Shown piece by piece: positions 25,158-34,793 of a DNA stretch of 64,000 nt. Source of the stretch: MED-G82 sp964342675 (GTDB lineage Bacteria > Pseudomonadota > Gammaproteobacteria > Magnimaribacterales > D2472); assembly GCA_964342675.1 (NCBI GenBank), contig CAYFFR010000001.1, positions 1 to 64,000 on the forward strand, written 5' to 3'. The notes beneath the pieces were generated by a model. It was not told the origin of the DNA and searched no databases. It saw only the letters and a list, made by a program, of their open reading frames with translations. Within the stretch, counting starts at the first letter, position 1, and every line of letters starts with the position of its first letter. A program made the translations under genes and the position numbers.

Positions 25158-26447
25158 ATGAGGATATTAACTTTATGTGTTGGCCTATTTATGGCTCTTA
25201 CTAGTCAAGGCTTATATGCTGATGAATTGAATTCTGGAGATACTTCTTGGATCTTAACTTCAACAGCCTTAGTTCTATTAATGACTTTACCAGGTCTAGC
25301 CCTATTCTACGGTGGTCTAGTTAGAACAAAAAATGTTTTATCGGTATTGATGCAATGTTTTGCCATCGCCTGCATAGTTTCCGTTTTGTGGGTGCTTTAT
25401 GGATATAGTCTATCTTTTTATGGAGATGGAGATTTCTTCGGTAATGGTGCCGCGTTATTCTTAAGTAGTGTTGTTAGAGATGGATTATCGGTTGGATACG
25501 CCACATCAATACCTGAGTCATTGTTTGTAATATTCCAAATGACTTTTGCAATAATTACTCCTGCATTAGTGGTTGGAGCATTTGCTGAAAGGATGAAATT
25601 TCCAGCAATGTGCTTATTTAGTGCTTTATGGTTAACCCTTGTATATATTCCTGCATGCCATATGGTTTGGGGTGGAGGATTATTAGCTGACTGGGGTGTA
25701 GTGGATCTTGCTGGTGGATTAGTAGTTCACGCAACATGTGGAGTTGCTGCGCTAGTAGTTGCGATTATTTTAGGCCCTAGAAAAGATTTTCCTGGACCTT
25801 CACTAGTTCCTCACAATAGACCTATGGTAGTAATGGGAGCGGCATTTTTGTGGGTGGGTTGGTTTGGTTTTAATGCTGGAAGTGCTTGGTCTGCAGGTGC
25901 TGATGCTGGTATGGCTATGCTCGTAACTCATATAAGTGCTGCAGTTGGAGCCTTAACTTGGATGACTGTTGAGTGGCTTAAAACTGGAAAACCTACCGTT
26001 GTTGGAATAGCAACAGGAATGGTAGCAGGTCTTGCAACCATAACGCCAGCTTCAGGAACGGTAGGACCACAAGGAGCATTATTAATTGGCTTTCTGGCTG
26101 GATTAGTTTGTTTCTATGCAACACAATTTATAAAAGGAACTTTAAAAATTGATGATTCCCTAGATGTATTCCCTGTTCATGGTGTAGGCGGAATTATGGG
26201 TATACTTTTATTGAGTTTTCTCGGGACTAAAGGAATACTAAGTGTCGGCTCATCAGGAGATTTTAATCCAATAACTCAATTTATAATTCAGCTGAAAGGA
26301 GTTGGTGTAATAGTCTTATGGACTATCGTCTTTACATGGATTGCCATTAAAATAACATCTTTAATTACTTCTCTTAGAGTGAATGATGAAGATGAAAGCG
26401 AAGGATTAGACCTTATAGAGCATAATGAAACTGGGTATAGTAATTAA
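25158..26447 (+). CDS. amtB: Ammonium transporter AmtB
   Basis: 429 residues from ATG 25158, with AAGGAG ten bases upstream. A signal-like segment (ILTLCVGLFMALTSQGLYA) is followed by 11 helices. The conserved pore histidines are in VVHATCGVAALVV and VFPVHGVGGIMG, and the family signature MTLPGLALFYGGLVRTKNVLSV is clear. Trimeric Amt proteins take up NH4+ at low concentration and are gated by GlnK. The 3' end overlaps the convergent acyltransferase gene by four bases. Confidence 0.97.
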   Translation: MRILTLCVGLFMALTSQGLYADELNSGDTSWILTSTALVLLMTLPGLALFYGGLVRTKNVLSVLMQCFAIACIVSVLWVLYGYSLSFYGDGDFFGNGAALFLSSVVRDGLSVGYATSIPESLFVIFQMTFAIITPALVVGAFAERMKFPAMCLFSALWLTLVYIPACHMVWGGGLLADWGVVDLAGGLVVHATCGVAALVVAIILGPRKDFPGPSLVPHNRPMVVMGAAFLWVGWFGFNAGSAWSAGADAGMAMLVTHISAAVGALTWMTVEWLKTGKPTVVGIATGMVAGLATITPASGTVGPQGALLIGFLAGLVCFYATQFIKGTLKIDDSLDVFPVHGVGGIMGILLLSFLGTKGILSVGSSGDFNPITQFIIQLKGVGVIVLWTIVFTWIAIKITSLITSLRVNDEDESEGLDLIEHNETGYSN

Positions 26448-27580
26448 GATCTTTGTTTAGCTTTACTAAGGACAGGATTAGCGTATTGTTGAAATAATCT
26501 TTGACTTACGCTAATTTTAGTTTTCTTAGTTCTTTCTTTTAAATATTGTATTGCCGCATTAATTTCTAATTCAGAGAACTGATCATCTATAGGGTTATCT
26601 TCATTTAAAAGTTCGAGTGCAGCAAAATTAGTTGGATGTAGTTTATATAAATCAATAATGGATGAAGTGATCTTATAGGAGGATTTTTCATAATCATCTT
26701 CATTATCAAAGTGTAAAGGCTTTCCTATATTTAATAAGACATTCCCTTTATAGCCCTGTATGCCATTAGCAATACTAATTAAATCTTCTTTTTCATGTTT
26801 TTGATATAAGCCCTGATCATCAATCATCTGCAATTCATATGCCTTCTTAAGGTCGTTGGGATCATACTCATATGAAATAGCAACAGGCACTATTTGAATC
26901 CTATTTAACAAATTTGATAATGATAGATCTTTTTTTGATGCAAGATGTATCATTTTTAATATTGCTGGGTCTGTAAAGTCTAATCCGTCTTTTGCCCTAC
27001 CCTGTTTTTGGGCTATCCAAACTGATTCGGTTTGATCAAAAATACAATGATGAATAAACTCTGATGCAAGCAACAAGTCTTTATAAATATCTTTTTTATT
27101 CTTTCCAGATCGTTGAATAATAAAACTCTTATTTAATCTCATTAAGTCTGCTGCCCATTCCTCACTCATAAGGTTATTACCTACAGCCATATTGAAGGTG
27201 TCGTGATTATTCTTAAATAAACAATAGTTTAGTAACGCTGCATCTAAAGTGATATCTCGATGGTTAGAGATATATAAATATGCTTTACTATTATCAACGT
27301 TCTCTATTCCGTTGCACATAAAATTGTTCATACTTTTATTGATGGTGTTTGTCACTAATTTTTCAAAAATTAACTGGTAATCATGAATGTTCTTTATTTC
27401 TTTAAATTTATTCTTTAAAACGCGTTTTACAAAAGAGTCTTTAAAGGGTAAAAAATTTAGATATTTAGGGATTGAAATACTACCAAAAACATTTATCAAT
27501 TGTTTATTATTAATTAGCTTCTCAAGGACTGGAAAAATCTCACCTTCCTGATAAGGCCTAATCGATTTAAATTTGTCCAT
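26444..27580 (-). CDS. Glycerolipid acyltransferase-like protein
   Basis: 378 residues. The acyltransferase block I reads YISNHRDITLDAALLN around His107; the spacing to the second Asp is one residue longer than in the usual HX4D motif, and Asp109 lies within it. Further conserved segments are IQRSGKNKKDIY, SVWIAQKQGRAKDGLD and VPVAISYEY. Close relatives are annotated as 1-acylglycerol-3-phosphate acyltransferases or glycerol-3-phosphate acyltransferases acting on the inner membrane. It follows oadB by four bases. Function is probable but not certain. Confidence 0.78.
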   Translation of the reverse strand: MDKFKSIRPYQEGEIFPVLEKLINNKQLINVFGSISIPKYLNFLPFKDSFVKRVLKNKFKEIKNIHDYQLIFEKLVTNTINKSMNNFMCNGIENVDNSKAYLYISNHRDITLDAALLNYCLFKNNHDTFNMAVGNNLMSEEWAADLMRLNKSFIIQRSGKNKKDIYKDLLLASEFIHHCIFDQTESVWIAQKQGRAKDGLDFTDPAILKMIHLASKKDLSLSNLLNRIQIVPVAISYEYDPNDLKKAYELQMIDDQGLYQKHEKEDLISIANGIQGYKGNVLLNIGKPLHFDNEDDYEKSSYKITSSIIDLYKLHPTNFAALELLNEDNPIDDQFSELEINAAIQYLKERTKKTKISVSQRLFQQYANPVLSKAKQRS

Positions 27581-27584
27581 GGAT

Positions 27585-28874
27585 CTAGGCTAAATATTGA
27601 ATCATAATGCCTGCAGCAACTGCAGAGCCAATTACGCCAGCTACATTTGGTCCCATTGCATGCATAAGTAAAAAATTCTGAGAATTATATTCTAAGCCTA
27701 CTTTATTAACCACTCTAGCCGCCATGGGTACTGCTGATACACCAGCAGCACCGATTAGTGGGTTAACTTTATTTTTACTAAACAAGTTCATTATTTTGGC
27801 CATTAGGACTCCAGCTGCAGTACCAATTCCAAAAGCAACTACTCCTAGTAATAAAATACCCAATGTTTCAGGAGTTAAGAATTTATCAGCTGCTAAGCGT
27901 GACCCAACACTTAAGCCTAGAATAATTGTGACAATATTTATGAGAGAGTTCTGTGCAACCTCACTTAGTCGTTCAACAACCAATGATTCTCGTAATAAGT
28001 TACCAAAACAGAACATCCCTAATAGTGGTGCTGCAGAAGGCAATAATAAAGCAACTAATAATAATAATATTAAAGGGAAAAGAATTTTTTCTCTTTGGCT
28101 TACTTCTCTTAGTTGAACCATTTGAATAATTCTTTCCTTTTTAGTCGTCATCAACCGCATGATTGGAGGTTGTATTAACGGAACAAGAGCCATGTAAGAA
28201 TATGCTGCTACAGCAATAGCGCCTAACAACTCCGGTGCTAAAATAGATGCAACATAAATTGCTGTCGGTCCATCTGCACCACCAATGATTCCGGTAGCGG
28301 CTGCTTGAGACAGAGTAAAACTAAATGTATCAAAATTATTAAGCAGTAAGGCGCCTATTACAGTTGCAAAAATACCAAATTGAGCAGCAGCTCCTAGAAT
28401 AAGTGTTTTAGGGTTGCCTAACAATGGCCCAAAATCTGTCATAGCGCCTACCCCCATAAAGATAAGTAAAGGGGCAACACCCGAGGCAATTGCAACGTTA
28501 TAAAATTTATATAATATTCCTGATTTATACCCAGCTTCATTAGCTGCAAGCTCTAAAGCCATTAGTTCGATTTCAGTTAAATTATTAGGCCACCTTTCTA
28601 AGCCAACATCAACAATACTTAATTTTAGTGTTTGAATTAATTCCTCATTACCGCTAATCAACAATTTCTCAAATCCACTTAATGCTAATCCTATGTCTGG
28701 AATGTTTGTCAAAATTGCGCCAAAACCTATTGGTAATAATAATAAGGGTTCAAATTTTTTATTTATTGCTAGATATAGCAACAGTAGACCAACAAAGATC
28801 ATGATAATTTGGCCATTAGTGATATTAAAAAAACCAAATGAATTAACTAGATCAGAAATATTAAAGTTATCCAT
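27585..28874 (-). CDS. oadB: Oxaloacetate decarboxylase beta subunit (Na+ pump)
   Basis: A 429-residue, polytopic protein. The family signatures are GVGAMTDFGPLLGNPKT, SQAAATGIIGGADGPTAIYVA and GAAGVSAVPMAARVVNKVG with MHAMGPNVAGVIGSAVAAG at the end. The subunit carries out carboxybiotin decarboxylation and pumps two Na+ outward. It overlaps oadA by one base (TAATG), as in other oadGAB operons. Confidence 0.95.
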   Translation of the reverse strand: MDNFNISDLVNSFGFFNITNGQIIMIFVGLLLLYLAINKKFEPLLLLPIGFGAILTNIPDIGLALSGFEKLLISGNEELIQTLKLSIVDVGLERWPNNLTEIELMALELAANEAGYKSGILYKFYNVAIASGVAPLLIFMGVGAMTDFGPLLGNPKTLILGAAAQFGIFATVIGALLLNNFDTFSFTLSQAAATGIIGGADGPTAIYVASILAPELLGAIAVAAYSYMALVPLIQPPIMRLMTTKKERIIQMVQLREVSQREKILFPLILLLLVALLLPSAAPLLGMFCFGNLLRESLVVERLSEVAQNSLINIVTIILGLSVGSRLAADKFLTPETLGILLLGVVAFGIGTAAGVLMAKIMNLFSKNKVNPLIGAAGVSAVPMAARVVNKVGLEYNSQNFLLMHAMGPNVAGVIGSAVAAGIMIQYLA

Positions 28875-30628
28875 TATATAAAATCAATTAACAGATCTTG
28901 AGGTGATACTGCATCTCCTATTGAAACATGAATGTTTTTAACTGTTCCAGAATAAGGAGATTTAACCTCGGTTTCCATCTTCATAGCTTCAAGTATAAAA
29001 AGAACTTGATCTGGTGTAACTGCATCTCCCTCTTGAACAAGAATTTTAAATATATTCCCACCTAAAGGAGCTCTTAACTGATGCTGAACATTATCAGATT
29101 CCTTATCATCGATATCTGCTTGGTTCTTATGTAGATTATTTCTATCACTAGTAATGTCACCATTTTCATCTACAAAAACATTAAATGTTTTCTCATTAAT
29201 TGTAATGCGATAATTTCCTGAGGATATTTCATCGATCTCTGGAGGTCTTGATTCAAAGAAGCTTGGATTATTTAGATTTTCAAAATACTGAGTTCCAATT
29301 TCTGGGAACAATGCATATATAAGAATATTCTCATCATTCATTTTTATATTTAATTTCTTATCCTGCAATACTTCAGAAAAATTATTAGATATATCATCAA
29401 AAGTCTCTTCAATTAAATCTGCTGGTCTACAAGTAATCGCAGCCTTGCCATCTAATGCTCGTTCTTGCAGTTCTTTATTTACAGGAGCTGGAGTTGCACC
29501 ATACTCACCAGATAAAAGTGCTTGCGTTTCTTTAGTAATAGTTTTATATCTCTCATTATTCAAAACATTAATAACAGATTGAGTTCCCACAATTTGTGAT
29601 GTTGGTGTTACGAGAGGTATATAACCTAAATCCTTCCGCACCTCTGGTATTTCATTTAAAACCTCATCAAACTTATCAGATGCATTTTGTTCTTTAAGTT
29701 GATTTTCTAAATTAGTGAGCATTCCTCCGGGAACTTGGCTTACAAGTATTCTTGAATCAACCCCTCGTAAAGAACCTTCAAATTGCTTATATCTTTTTCT
29801 AATATTTTTAAAATGTTCTGCTACTGGTTCTAATCCCTTTAAATCTATTGCGGTCTCTCTGTTGGTACCTTCTAAAATTGCTATTAGTGATTCAGTTGGG
29901 GAATGTCCATATGTCATACTCATACTGGAAATTGATGTATCAATATTATCTAAGCCTGCTTCAATGGCTTTGATACCAGTTGCAGTTGACATACCTGTAG
30001 TTGCATGACATTGCATATGAATAGGAATTTCTAATTTTTCTTTTAAAGAACTTACTAGCTCATAAGCTACATAAGGTTTTAATAATCCTGCCATATCTTT
30101 AATTGCAAGAGAATCTGCACCTAAATCTTGAAGCTTCATTGATGTTTCAACCCAATTATCAATGTTATGAACTGGGCTAGTTGTATAAGAAATAGTTCCT
30201 TGAGCATGACCACCAAATTCTTTAGTTGCAACGATAGCCTGTTGCATATTTCTAACATCATTTAAAGCGTCAAATATTCTAAAAACGTCAACGCCATTTA
30301 ATTTTGAGCATTCTACAAATTTCTTTACTACATCATCAGAATAATGTTTGTATCCAAGTAAATTTTGACTTCTAAGAAGCATCTGTTGCTTTGTTTTAGG
30401 CATCATTTTCTTAATTTTTCTTATTCTTTCCCAAGGATCTTCTCCTAGATACCTGATACAAGAATCAAAAATTGCACCTCCCCAAGATTCTACAGACCAA
30501 TAACCCACATCATCCATAAGAGTTAAGGCTGCTTCCATATCTTCATATCTAAACCTTGTAGCTAATAGTGACTGGTGTCCATCCCTTAGGACGACTTCAG
30601 TTATACCGATTGGGTTTTGATTATTCAT
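28874..30628 (-). CDS. oadA: Oxaloacetate decarboxylase alpha subunit
   Basis: 584 residues. The N-terminal carboxyltransferase barrel starts with EVVLRDGHQSLLATR and contains DMAGLLKPYVAYELV and MQCHATTGM. The C-terminal biotinyl domain carries the biotinylated Lys550 in EAMKMETEV. Together with the beta and gamma subunits it removes CO2 from oxaloacetate. The enzyme can equally serve reverse or anaplerotic fluxes. Stop and start codons overlap with both neighbouring subunit genes. Confidence 0.96.
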   Translation of the reverse strand: MNNQNPIGITEVVLRDGHQSLLATRFRYEDMEAALTLMDDVGYWSVESWGGAIFDSCIRYLGEDPWERIRKIKKMMPKTKQQMLLRSQNLLGYKHYSDDVVKKFVECSKLNGVDVFRIFDALNDVRNMQQAIVATKEFGGHAQGTISYTTSPVHNIDNWVETSMKLQDLGADSLAIKDMAGLLKPYVAYELVSSLKEKLEIPIHMQCHATTGMSTATGIKAIEAGLDNIDTSISSMSMTYGHSPTESLIAILEGTNRETAIDLKGLEPVAEHFKNIRKRYKQFEGSLRGVDSRILVSQVPGGMLTNLENQLKEQNASDKFDEVLNEIPEVRKDLGYIPLVTPTSQIVGTQSVINVLNNERYKTITKETQALLSGEYGATPAPVNKELQERALDGKAAITCRPADLIEETFDDISNNFSEVLQDKKLNIKMNDENILIYALFPEIGTQYFENLNNPSFFESRPPEIDEISSGNYRITINEKTFNVFVDENGDITSDRNNLHKNQADIDDKESDNVQHQLRAPLGGNIFKILVQEGDAVTPDQVLFILEAMKMETEVKSPYSGTVKNIHVSIGDAVSPQDLLIDFI

Positions 30629-30852
30629 GATTCGTGAAATTTTATTACTTCTTTAATTGCAGTCAATTCATCTTCATTAATTTGATTCTCATCATATGAT
30701 TGATTTGTTGGTACGATGTTTTGTGATGAAAATTTGGAAACAACTAATGTCATGGATTTGGTCACAGTAATTAAAACTAACAAAAATAAGAAAACGACAG
30801 ACATGCCTGTGTACATCAACATAATGCCCGGTTGTATCATTTCATAAAACAT
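30625..30852 (-). CDS. oadG: Oxaloacetate decarboxylase gamma subunit
   Basis: 75 residues with a single membrane helix (about 9-33, MLMYTGMSVVFLFLLVLIT) and a charged C-terminus, as in OadG, which links the alpha and beta subunits. The MYTGMSVVFLFL segment is typical. The sequence of the tail is poorly conserved in the family, so position before oadA with a four-base ATGA overlap gives the identification. Confidence 0.88.
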   Translation of the reverse strand: MFYEMIQPGIMLMYTGMSVVFLFLLVLITVTKSMTLVVSKFSSQNIVPTNQSYDENQINEDELTAIKEVIKFHES

Positions 30853-30896
30853 TTTTTGTATTTTACATCATCAATAAGGGTTAGAATAAGTTTCTT

Positions 30897-31634
30897 ATGC
30901 ATCCATATCTAAAAGCTAAAAGTCCTTCAATTCTTGCTCACAGAGGTGGTAGCTTAGAAACAAGTGAAAATACGTTACAAGGATTTGAGTATGCTATTAA
31001 CCTAGGTGCTGAATATATCGAAACAGATGTGCAACTAAGTAAAGATGGAATTCCTTATATTTTTCATGATGATGACCTAAAAAGAATATGTAAAAAAAAT
31101 ATTACTTTTAATCAGCTCAATGGAAATGAAATTGATTTAATAAAAATATTTAATGGTTGCAATATTCCAACTCTTCAAGAGTGCTTGGATGTGTTTCCAG
31201 ATACTAAATTCAATATTGATCTTAAAACTGATGAGGTGGTAGTTCCAGCATTAAAAATACTTTCCAATATGAAAACTGAAGATAGAGTTTGTATAGCAAG
31301 TTTTGCAAATGAAAGATTAGAGTTTACTCGCGAAAACTATCCTAAGTTTTGTACTTCAATGGGTCCTAAGGAAATTCTAAATCTCAAACTCTCATCATTG
31401 GGTATATCATCACCAAAAGTTTCTGGTAATTGTGTACAAATTCCAATTTATAAATATGCGATAAAATTAGTTACAAAGAGATTAATAAGATTGTCTCATA
31501 AATTAGGTTTAAAGGTTCATGTATGGACTATCAATGACCCTAATATCATGCAAAAATTAATAGATATGGACATTGATGGGATAATCACTGATAAACCAAA
31601 ACTACTGAGAGAGATCATTCAAGGATTAAATTAG
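30897..31634 (+). CDS. Glycerophosphodiester phosphodiesterase
   Basis: 245 residues. The GDPD core is complete: LAHRGGSLETSENTLQGF with the first catalytic His and Arg, AEYIETDVQLSKDG with metal-binding Glu and Asp, YIFHDDDLKR with the second His, and a C-terminal VHVWTINDPN. It has no signal peptide and so acts in the cytoplasm, hydrolysing glycerophosphodiesters to glycerol-3-phosphate and an alcohol. It could recycle membrane lipids or supply phosphorus, and is divergent from oadG. Confidence 0.93.
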   Translation: MHPYLKAKSPSILAHRGGSLETSENTLQGFEYAINLGAEYIETDVQLSKDGIPYIFHDDDLKRICKKNITFNQLNGNEIDLIKIFNGCNIPTLQECLDVFPDTKFNIDLKTDEVVVPALKILSNMKTEDRVCIASFANERLEFTRENYPKFCTSMGPKEILNLKLSSLGISSPKVSGNCVQIPIYKYAIKLVTKRLIRLSHKLGLKVHVWTINDPNIMQKLIDMDIDGIITDKPKLLREIIQGLN

Positions 31635-31811
31635 ATATTTAATAAGAATCTTTCTGCAAATGATATATAAAGGAATAATGACAGCTGAAGTTATTAGTAT
31701 TTCAGTAAGCAAAGAATAGTCTAAAACATCTCTTAGCCATCTAGCTATAAATAAGCTAATAACACCAAGGATACTATAAAAAATGATAGATTTTTTACTA
31801 AATAGCTTCAT
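31626..31811 (-). CDS. Small two-span membrane protein (61 aa)
   Basis: MKLFSKKSIIFYSILGVISLFIARWL begins a short protein with two hydrophobic helices (about 9-23 and 33-52) and basic ends. The chosen ATG at 31811 overlaps the end of the upstream MFS gene by 14 bases. Its 3' end overlaps the convergent GDPD gene by nine bases. The compact packing fits the genome style, but no family is recognised. Confidence 0.5.
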   Translation of the reverse strand: MKLFSKKSIIFYSILGVISLFIARWLRDVLDYSLLTEILITSAVIIPLYIICRKILIKYLI

Positions 31812-33048
31812 TTTTAACTTTAAGTAGAACAATTCCTCCAAGAACAAATAAAATAATAACTGGTAGTAATCCGAGTTGAATATTCTCAGGAGTCAATGCT
31901 ATCCCCACAAGTGTAGGTCCAATAAAGGCGCCTGCTTTACCGAACATATTAAAAAAACCAAAAAATTCTCCAGATTTTTCAGCAGGGATAATAGAAGCAA
32001 AAAATGATCTTGAGCTAGCCTGTATTCCACCTTGAACACTTCCAACCAAAGCTGCAAGGATATAAAACTCAATTGCATTAGATAAAGTTAAAGAAAAAAC
32101 AATAACCCCAATATAGATAATTATTGAAAGATTAATAACTAATTTATCATTATATCTATCTGCGATATAAGCCCAAATTAATGTAAATGGAAAAGCAACA
32201 AATTGAACAATTAATAGACCAACAATAATTGCGCTGTCATCTAATTCTAATAATTTTGCATAAAGAACAGCTGAACTCATAACTGTATGGACTCCATCAA
32301 TATATAAAAAGAATGCTAATAAAAATAAAAATATTTTTTTATTTTGAGATATAGATTTTATTGTTAAATAAATTCTCTTAAACGGTTCTAAAATAATATT
32401 TCCTTGAAAATTATTTTGCATGACTTTTTCTTCTTTGTAAGTTAAGGCTAGAGGAAGGAGAAATATAAGCCACCATATAGATACAGATAAAAAAGCAAAT
32501 AATATTGCTTCAGAGGAATTTACAAATCCAAGATCTTGCCAAAACATAAACATTAAAGCATTTATTAAAAAGAGTAATCCGCCCCCAAAATAACCCCATG
32601 CATAACCAATACCTGATATTTTTGAATATCTATCAGGGCTAGTAATCTTTATTAAAATTTTGTCATATAAAATATTACCAGCTGAAAAGAAATAATTAGC
32701 TACCCCAAAAAAAACTAAAGCAGAAATCCACATTCCTGCATCTGTTAAATACAGCATTCCAACGCAAACAATTGAGATCATTGTAAAAACTATAAATACC
32801 TTTTTTGTAGATCCATTAATATCTGTTAATGCTCCTATTACAGGAGCACTTACAAATAGAAGAAAATTTGATAGAGCTACGGTCCAAAGTAAATAGGATG
32901 CAGATTGAATGGGCGATAAGTCCATACCCCAAAATTCAGGAAAGAATAATGGAAAAAATGCCGCTAAGACAGTTGTAGCAAATGCAGAATTACCAGCATC
33001 ATAAGCAATCCATGATTTAACTACCTTTGGTAATTTATTTTTGTTCAT
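31798..33048 (-). CDS. MFS transporter, UMF1 family
   Basis: 416 residues and 12 membrane helices. The opening VKSWIAYDAGNSAFATTVLAAFFPLFF and the later GSVQGGIQASSRSFFASIIPAEKSGEFFGFFNMFGKAG are characteristic of UMF1/Btr1-like permeases, a fungal and bacterial group whose substrates are not settled. It overlaps the metallo-hydrolase gene by 14 bases, suggesting a shared substrate: import by one, hydrolysis by the other. Confidence 0.88.
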   Translation of the reverse strand: MNKNKLPKVVKSWIAYDAGNSAFATTVLAAFFPLFFPEFWGMDLSPIQSASYLLWTVALSNFLLFVSAPVIGALTDINGSTKKVFIVFTMISIVCVGMLYLTDAGMWISALVFFGVANYFFSAGNILYDKILIKITSPDRYSKISGIGYAWGYFGGGLLFLINALMFMFWQDLGFVNSSEAILFAFLSVSIWWLIFLLPLALTYKEEKVMQNNFQGNIILEPFKRIYLTIKSISQNKKIFLFLLAFFLYIDGVHTVMSSAVLYAKLLELDDSAIIVGLLIVQFVAFPFTLIWAYIADRYNDKLVINLSIIIYIGVIVFSLTLSNAIEFYILAALVGSVQGGIQASSRSFFASIIPAEKSGEFFGFFNMFGKAGAFIGPTLVGIALTPENIQLGLLPVIILFVLGGIVLLKVKNEAI

Positions 33049-34060
33049 AAAAGATTTCTTTATTCTTCAATCTCTTATCAATCAAGCCTCTGTTAAATAA
33101 ACAATTTAAATGAGCAATTGACTCACCTGTAGCCATTAAAAAATTACCATCATCAATTTTTCTTTTAAATAATACAGAAAATACATCAACAGATCTTTTA
33201 GGTTCAGATAGAAAGTCTAATAACTTATCTAAAGAAGTCTCATGATGATTGATGATTGTATTCAATCTCTTATGAGCACCTACAAATGGCCTCCCATGCG
33301 CTGGTAATACTAAAACGTCTTCAGGTAATTTATCTAACAATTTTTTACATGAATTCAGCCAATCCTCTAAAGGGTTAGCTTCAGGTTCAGTTGGAAATAC
33401 TCCAACATGTGAAGTTATCTTTGGAAGTAATTGGTCTCCAGCAATAAAAATATTTTTATCTTTTGATAATAAGCATAGATGTTCCATTGTGTGTCCCTTC
33501 CCATCAATGATTTCCCAAGATTCATTGTTGAGAATAATTCTATCGCCATCTTTAAGCCTATTAAATGAGTTAGGTAATCTGTGAATCATTGAACCAAAAA
33601 AACCAAACCTCTCTACATATGCTTTAATCTGTGATTCTGATAAACCTGCTTGTGTGTAAAAATCAATTGCTTCATGAGGAACATTGTCTCCAGTGTCAGC
33701 AGCAAGGACTCTGCATTGTAAATAATCAGTCCGGCTCATGTATAAAGGGATATTAAAGTTTGAAGTAAACCATCCTGCTAAACCAATATGATCAGGATGC
33801 ATATGTGTAACTATCACTCTTTTGAAAGATAGCTTTTCTTTATCAATTAAATCACTCCATGCATTTTTTACATCCTCTAAAAACATTCCACTATCAACTA
33901 AGGTACATTCTTCTTTAGATCCAATAATCCATAAATTAATATGATTTAAGTCCATTGGGAGAGGCATCCTAACCCAATGGATGTCTTTTTGAATACTAAA
34001 TAAAGTTCCATTTTTAGGAACTTCATCAATTGGGAAATCTAACCTTGTGTCTGCATTCAT
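33035..34060 (-). CDS. MBL-fold metallo-hydrolase
   Basis: 341 residues. The metallo-beta-lactamase HxHxDH motif is HMHPDH at 86-91, the following metal ligands are in GKGHTMEHL and AGDQLLP, and LPAHGRPF closes the site. The C-terminal part (GESIAHLNCLFNRGLI) is typical of the group with an added helical/winged domain seen in LACTB2-like hydrolases, which act on thioesters, RNA or small esters. Ligand identity is unknown. It leads the MBL-MFS-small protein run. Confidence 0.9.
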   Translation of the reverse strand: MNADTRLDFPIDEVPKNGTLFSIQKDIHWVRMPLPMDLNHINLWIIGSKEECTLVDSGMFLEDVKNAWSDLIDKEKLSFKRVIVTHMHPDHIGLAGWFTSNFNIPLYMSRTDYLQCRVLAADTGDNVPHEAIDFYTQAGLSESQIKAYVERFGFFGSMIHRLPNSFNRLKDGDRIILNNESWEIIDGKGHTMEHLCLLSKDKNIFIAGDQLLPKITSHVGVFPTEPEANPLEDWLNSCKKLLDKLPEDVLVLPAHGRPFVGAHKRLNTIINHHETSLDKLLDFLSEPKRSVDVFSVLFKRKIDDGNFLMATGESIAHLNCLFNRGLIDKRLKNKEIFYEQK

Positions 34061-34084
34061 ATTTTTTTATTATTAAATATAATT

Positions 34085-34183
34085 ATGGAAGATAAAAAAA
34101 CAATTATCGGCTTAAGTGGGTTCATAATAGGTATAGGATGTTTAGTTTTTTTGTTAGGTATTTTAGCTTATTTAATCACCTAA
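34085..34183 (+). CDS. Possible 32-residue single-span membrane peptide
   Basis: MEDKKTIIGLSGFIIGIGCL starts a tiny protein whose residues 8-31 form one hydrophobic helix, with a charged N-terminus. It sits between divergent neighbours and its last eight bases overlap the convergent NTF2-like gene. No ribosome site stands out, so the call is tentative. Confidence 0.35.
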   Translation: MEDKKTIIGLSGFIIGIGCLVFLLGILAYLIT

Positions 34184-34790
34184 CCTTAATTTTTGGATCC
34201 TTTGCATTGCCTCTTAATTTTTGAAGAAATTCGCCTACTTTCACAGGCTTACTAACATCAGCAAAACGATTATACTTGCTATCCCAAAACTCTTTCCATG
34301 TTGGAAAAAGATCATGAAAGAAACCATCGTATGGATCCTCATTAGGCCAGCGCATTTTTTTCTTACCTATTGGGGGATGATTAATATCAGTAGCATACCA
34401 ATACATAGGCAATCTTTTTTTAAATAACCACACATCATCTAAACGAACATAAACATCCCAATACAGCATTTGCATAATCACCCAGTCTGTTTTTGTTTCA
34501 TGCTCATTTTTTGAGTAGACAAGACCCAATGCTTGATCTTGATTTATAAATTCAATAATGTGATTGCCTGTCTGATGCGATGTTCCAAAAAACTTTGATC
34601 TAAATGTCTCATCAGCCCATTTTTTTAAAGCCTGTCTTCCAACTCTATCTTTTCCAACACGAACCTCTGGAACAAATAAATTAACGTGCATATCGATAGC
34701 TCTCATATCTAAAGTGACTGCATATTTTGATACAAGCTGTTTGATTTCTTCTATAGACTCTAGTCGATCAATTCTTGCGTTAATATCCAT
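34176..34790 (-). CDS. NTF2/SnoaL-like protein
   Basis: 204 residues. The N-terminus (IDRLESIEEIKQLVSKYAVTLDMRAIDMHVNLF) and the middle (FGTSHQTGNHIIEF, YWDVYVRLDDVWLFKKR) follow the SnoaL-like/ketosteroid isomerase-like fold. Members include cyclases, isomerases, dehydratases and non-catalytic binders. It starts four bases from the HIT gene stop. Compared with the usual 130-150 residues, there is an extra C-terminal region of about 60. Substrate unknown. Confidence 0.82.
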   Translation of the reverse strand: MDINARIDRLESIEEIKQLVSKYAVTLDMRAIDMHVNLFVPEVRVGKDRVGRQALKKWADETFRSKFFGTSHQTGNHIIEFINQDQALGLVYSKNEHETKTDWVIMQMLYWDVYVRLDDVWLFKKRLPMYWYATDINHPPIGKKKMRWPNEDPYDGFFHDLFPTWKEFWDSKYNRFADVSKPVKVGEFLQKLRGNAKDPKIKVR

Positions 34791-34793
34791 TAA

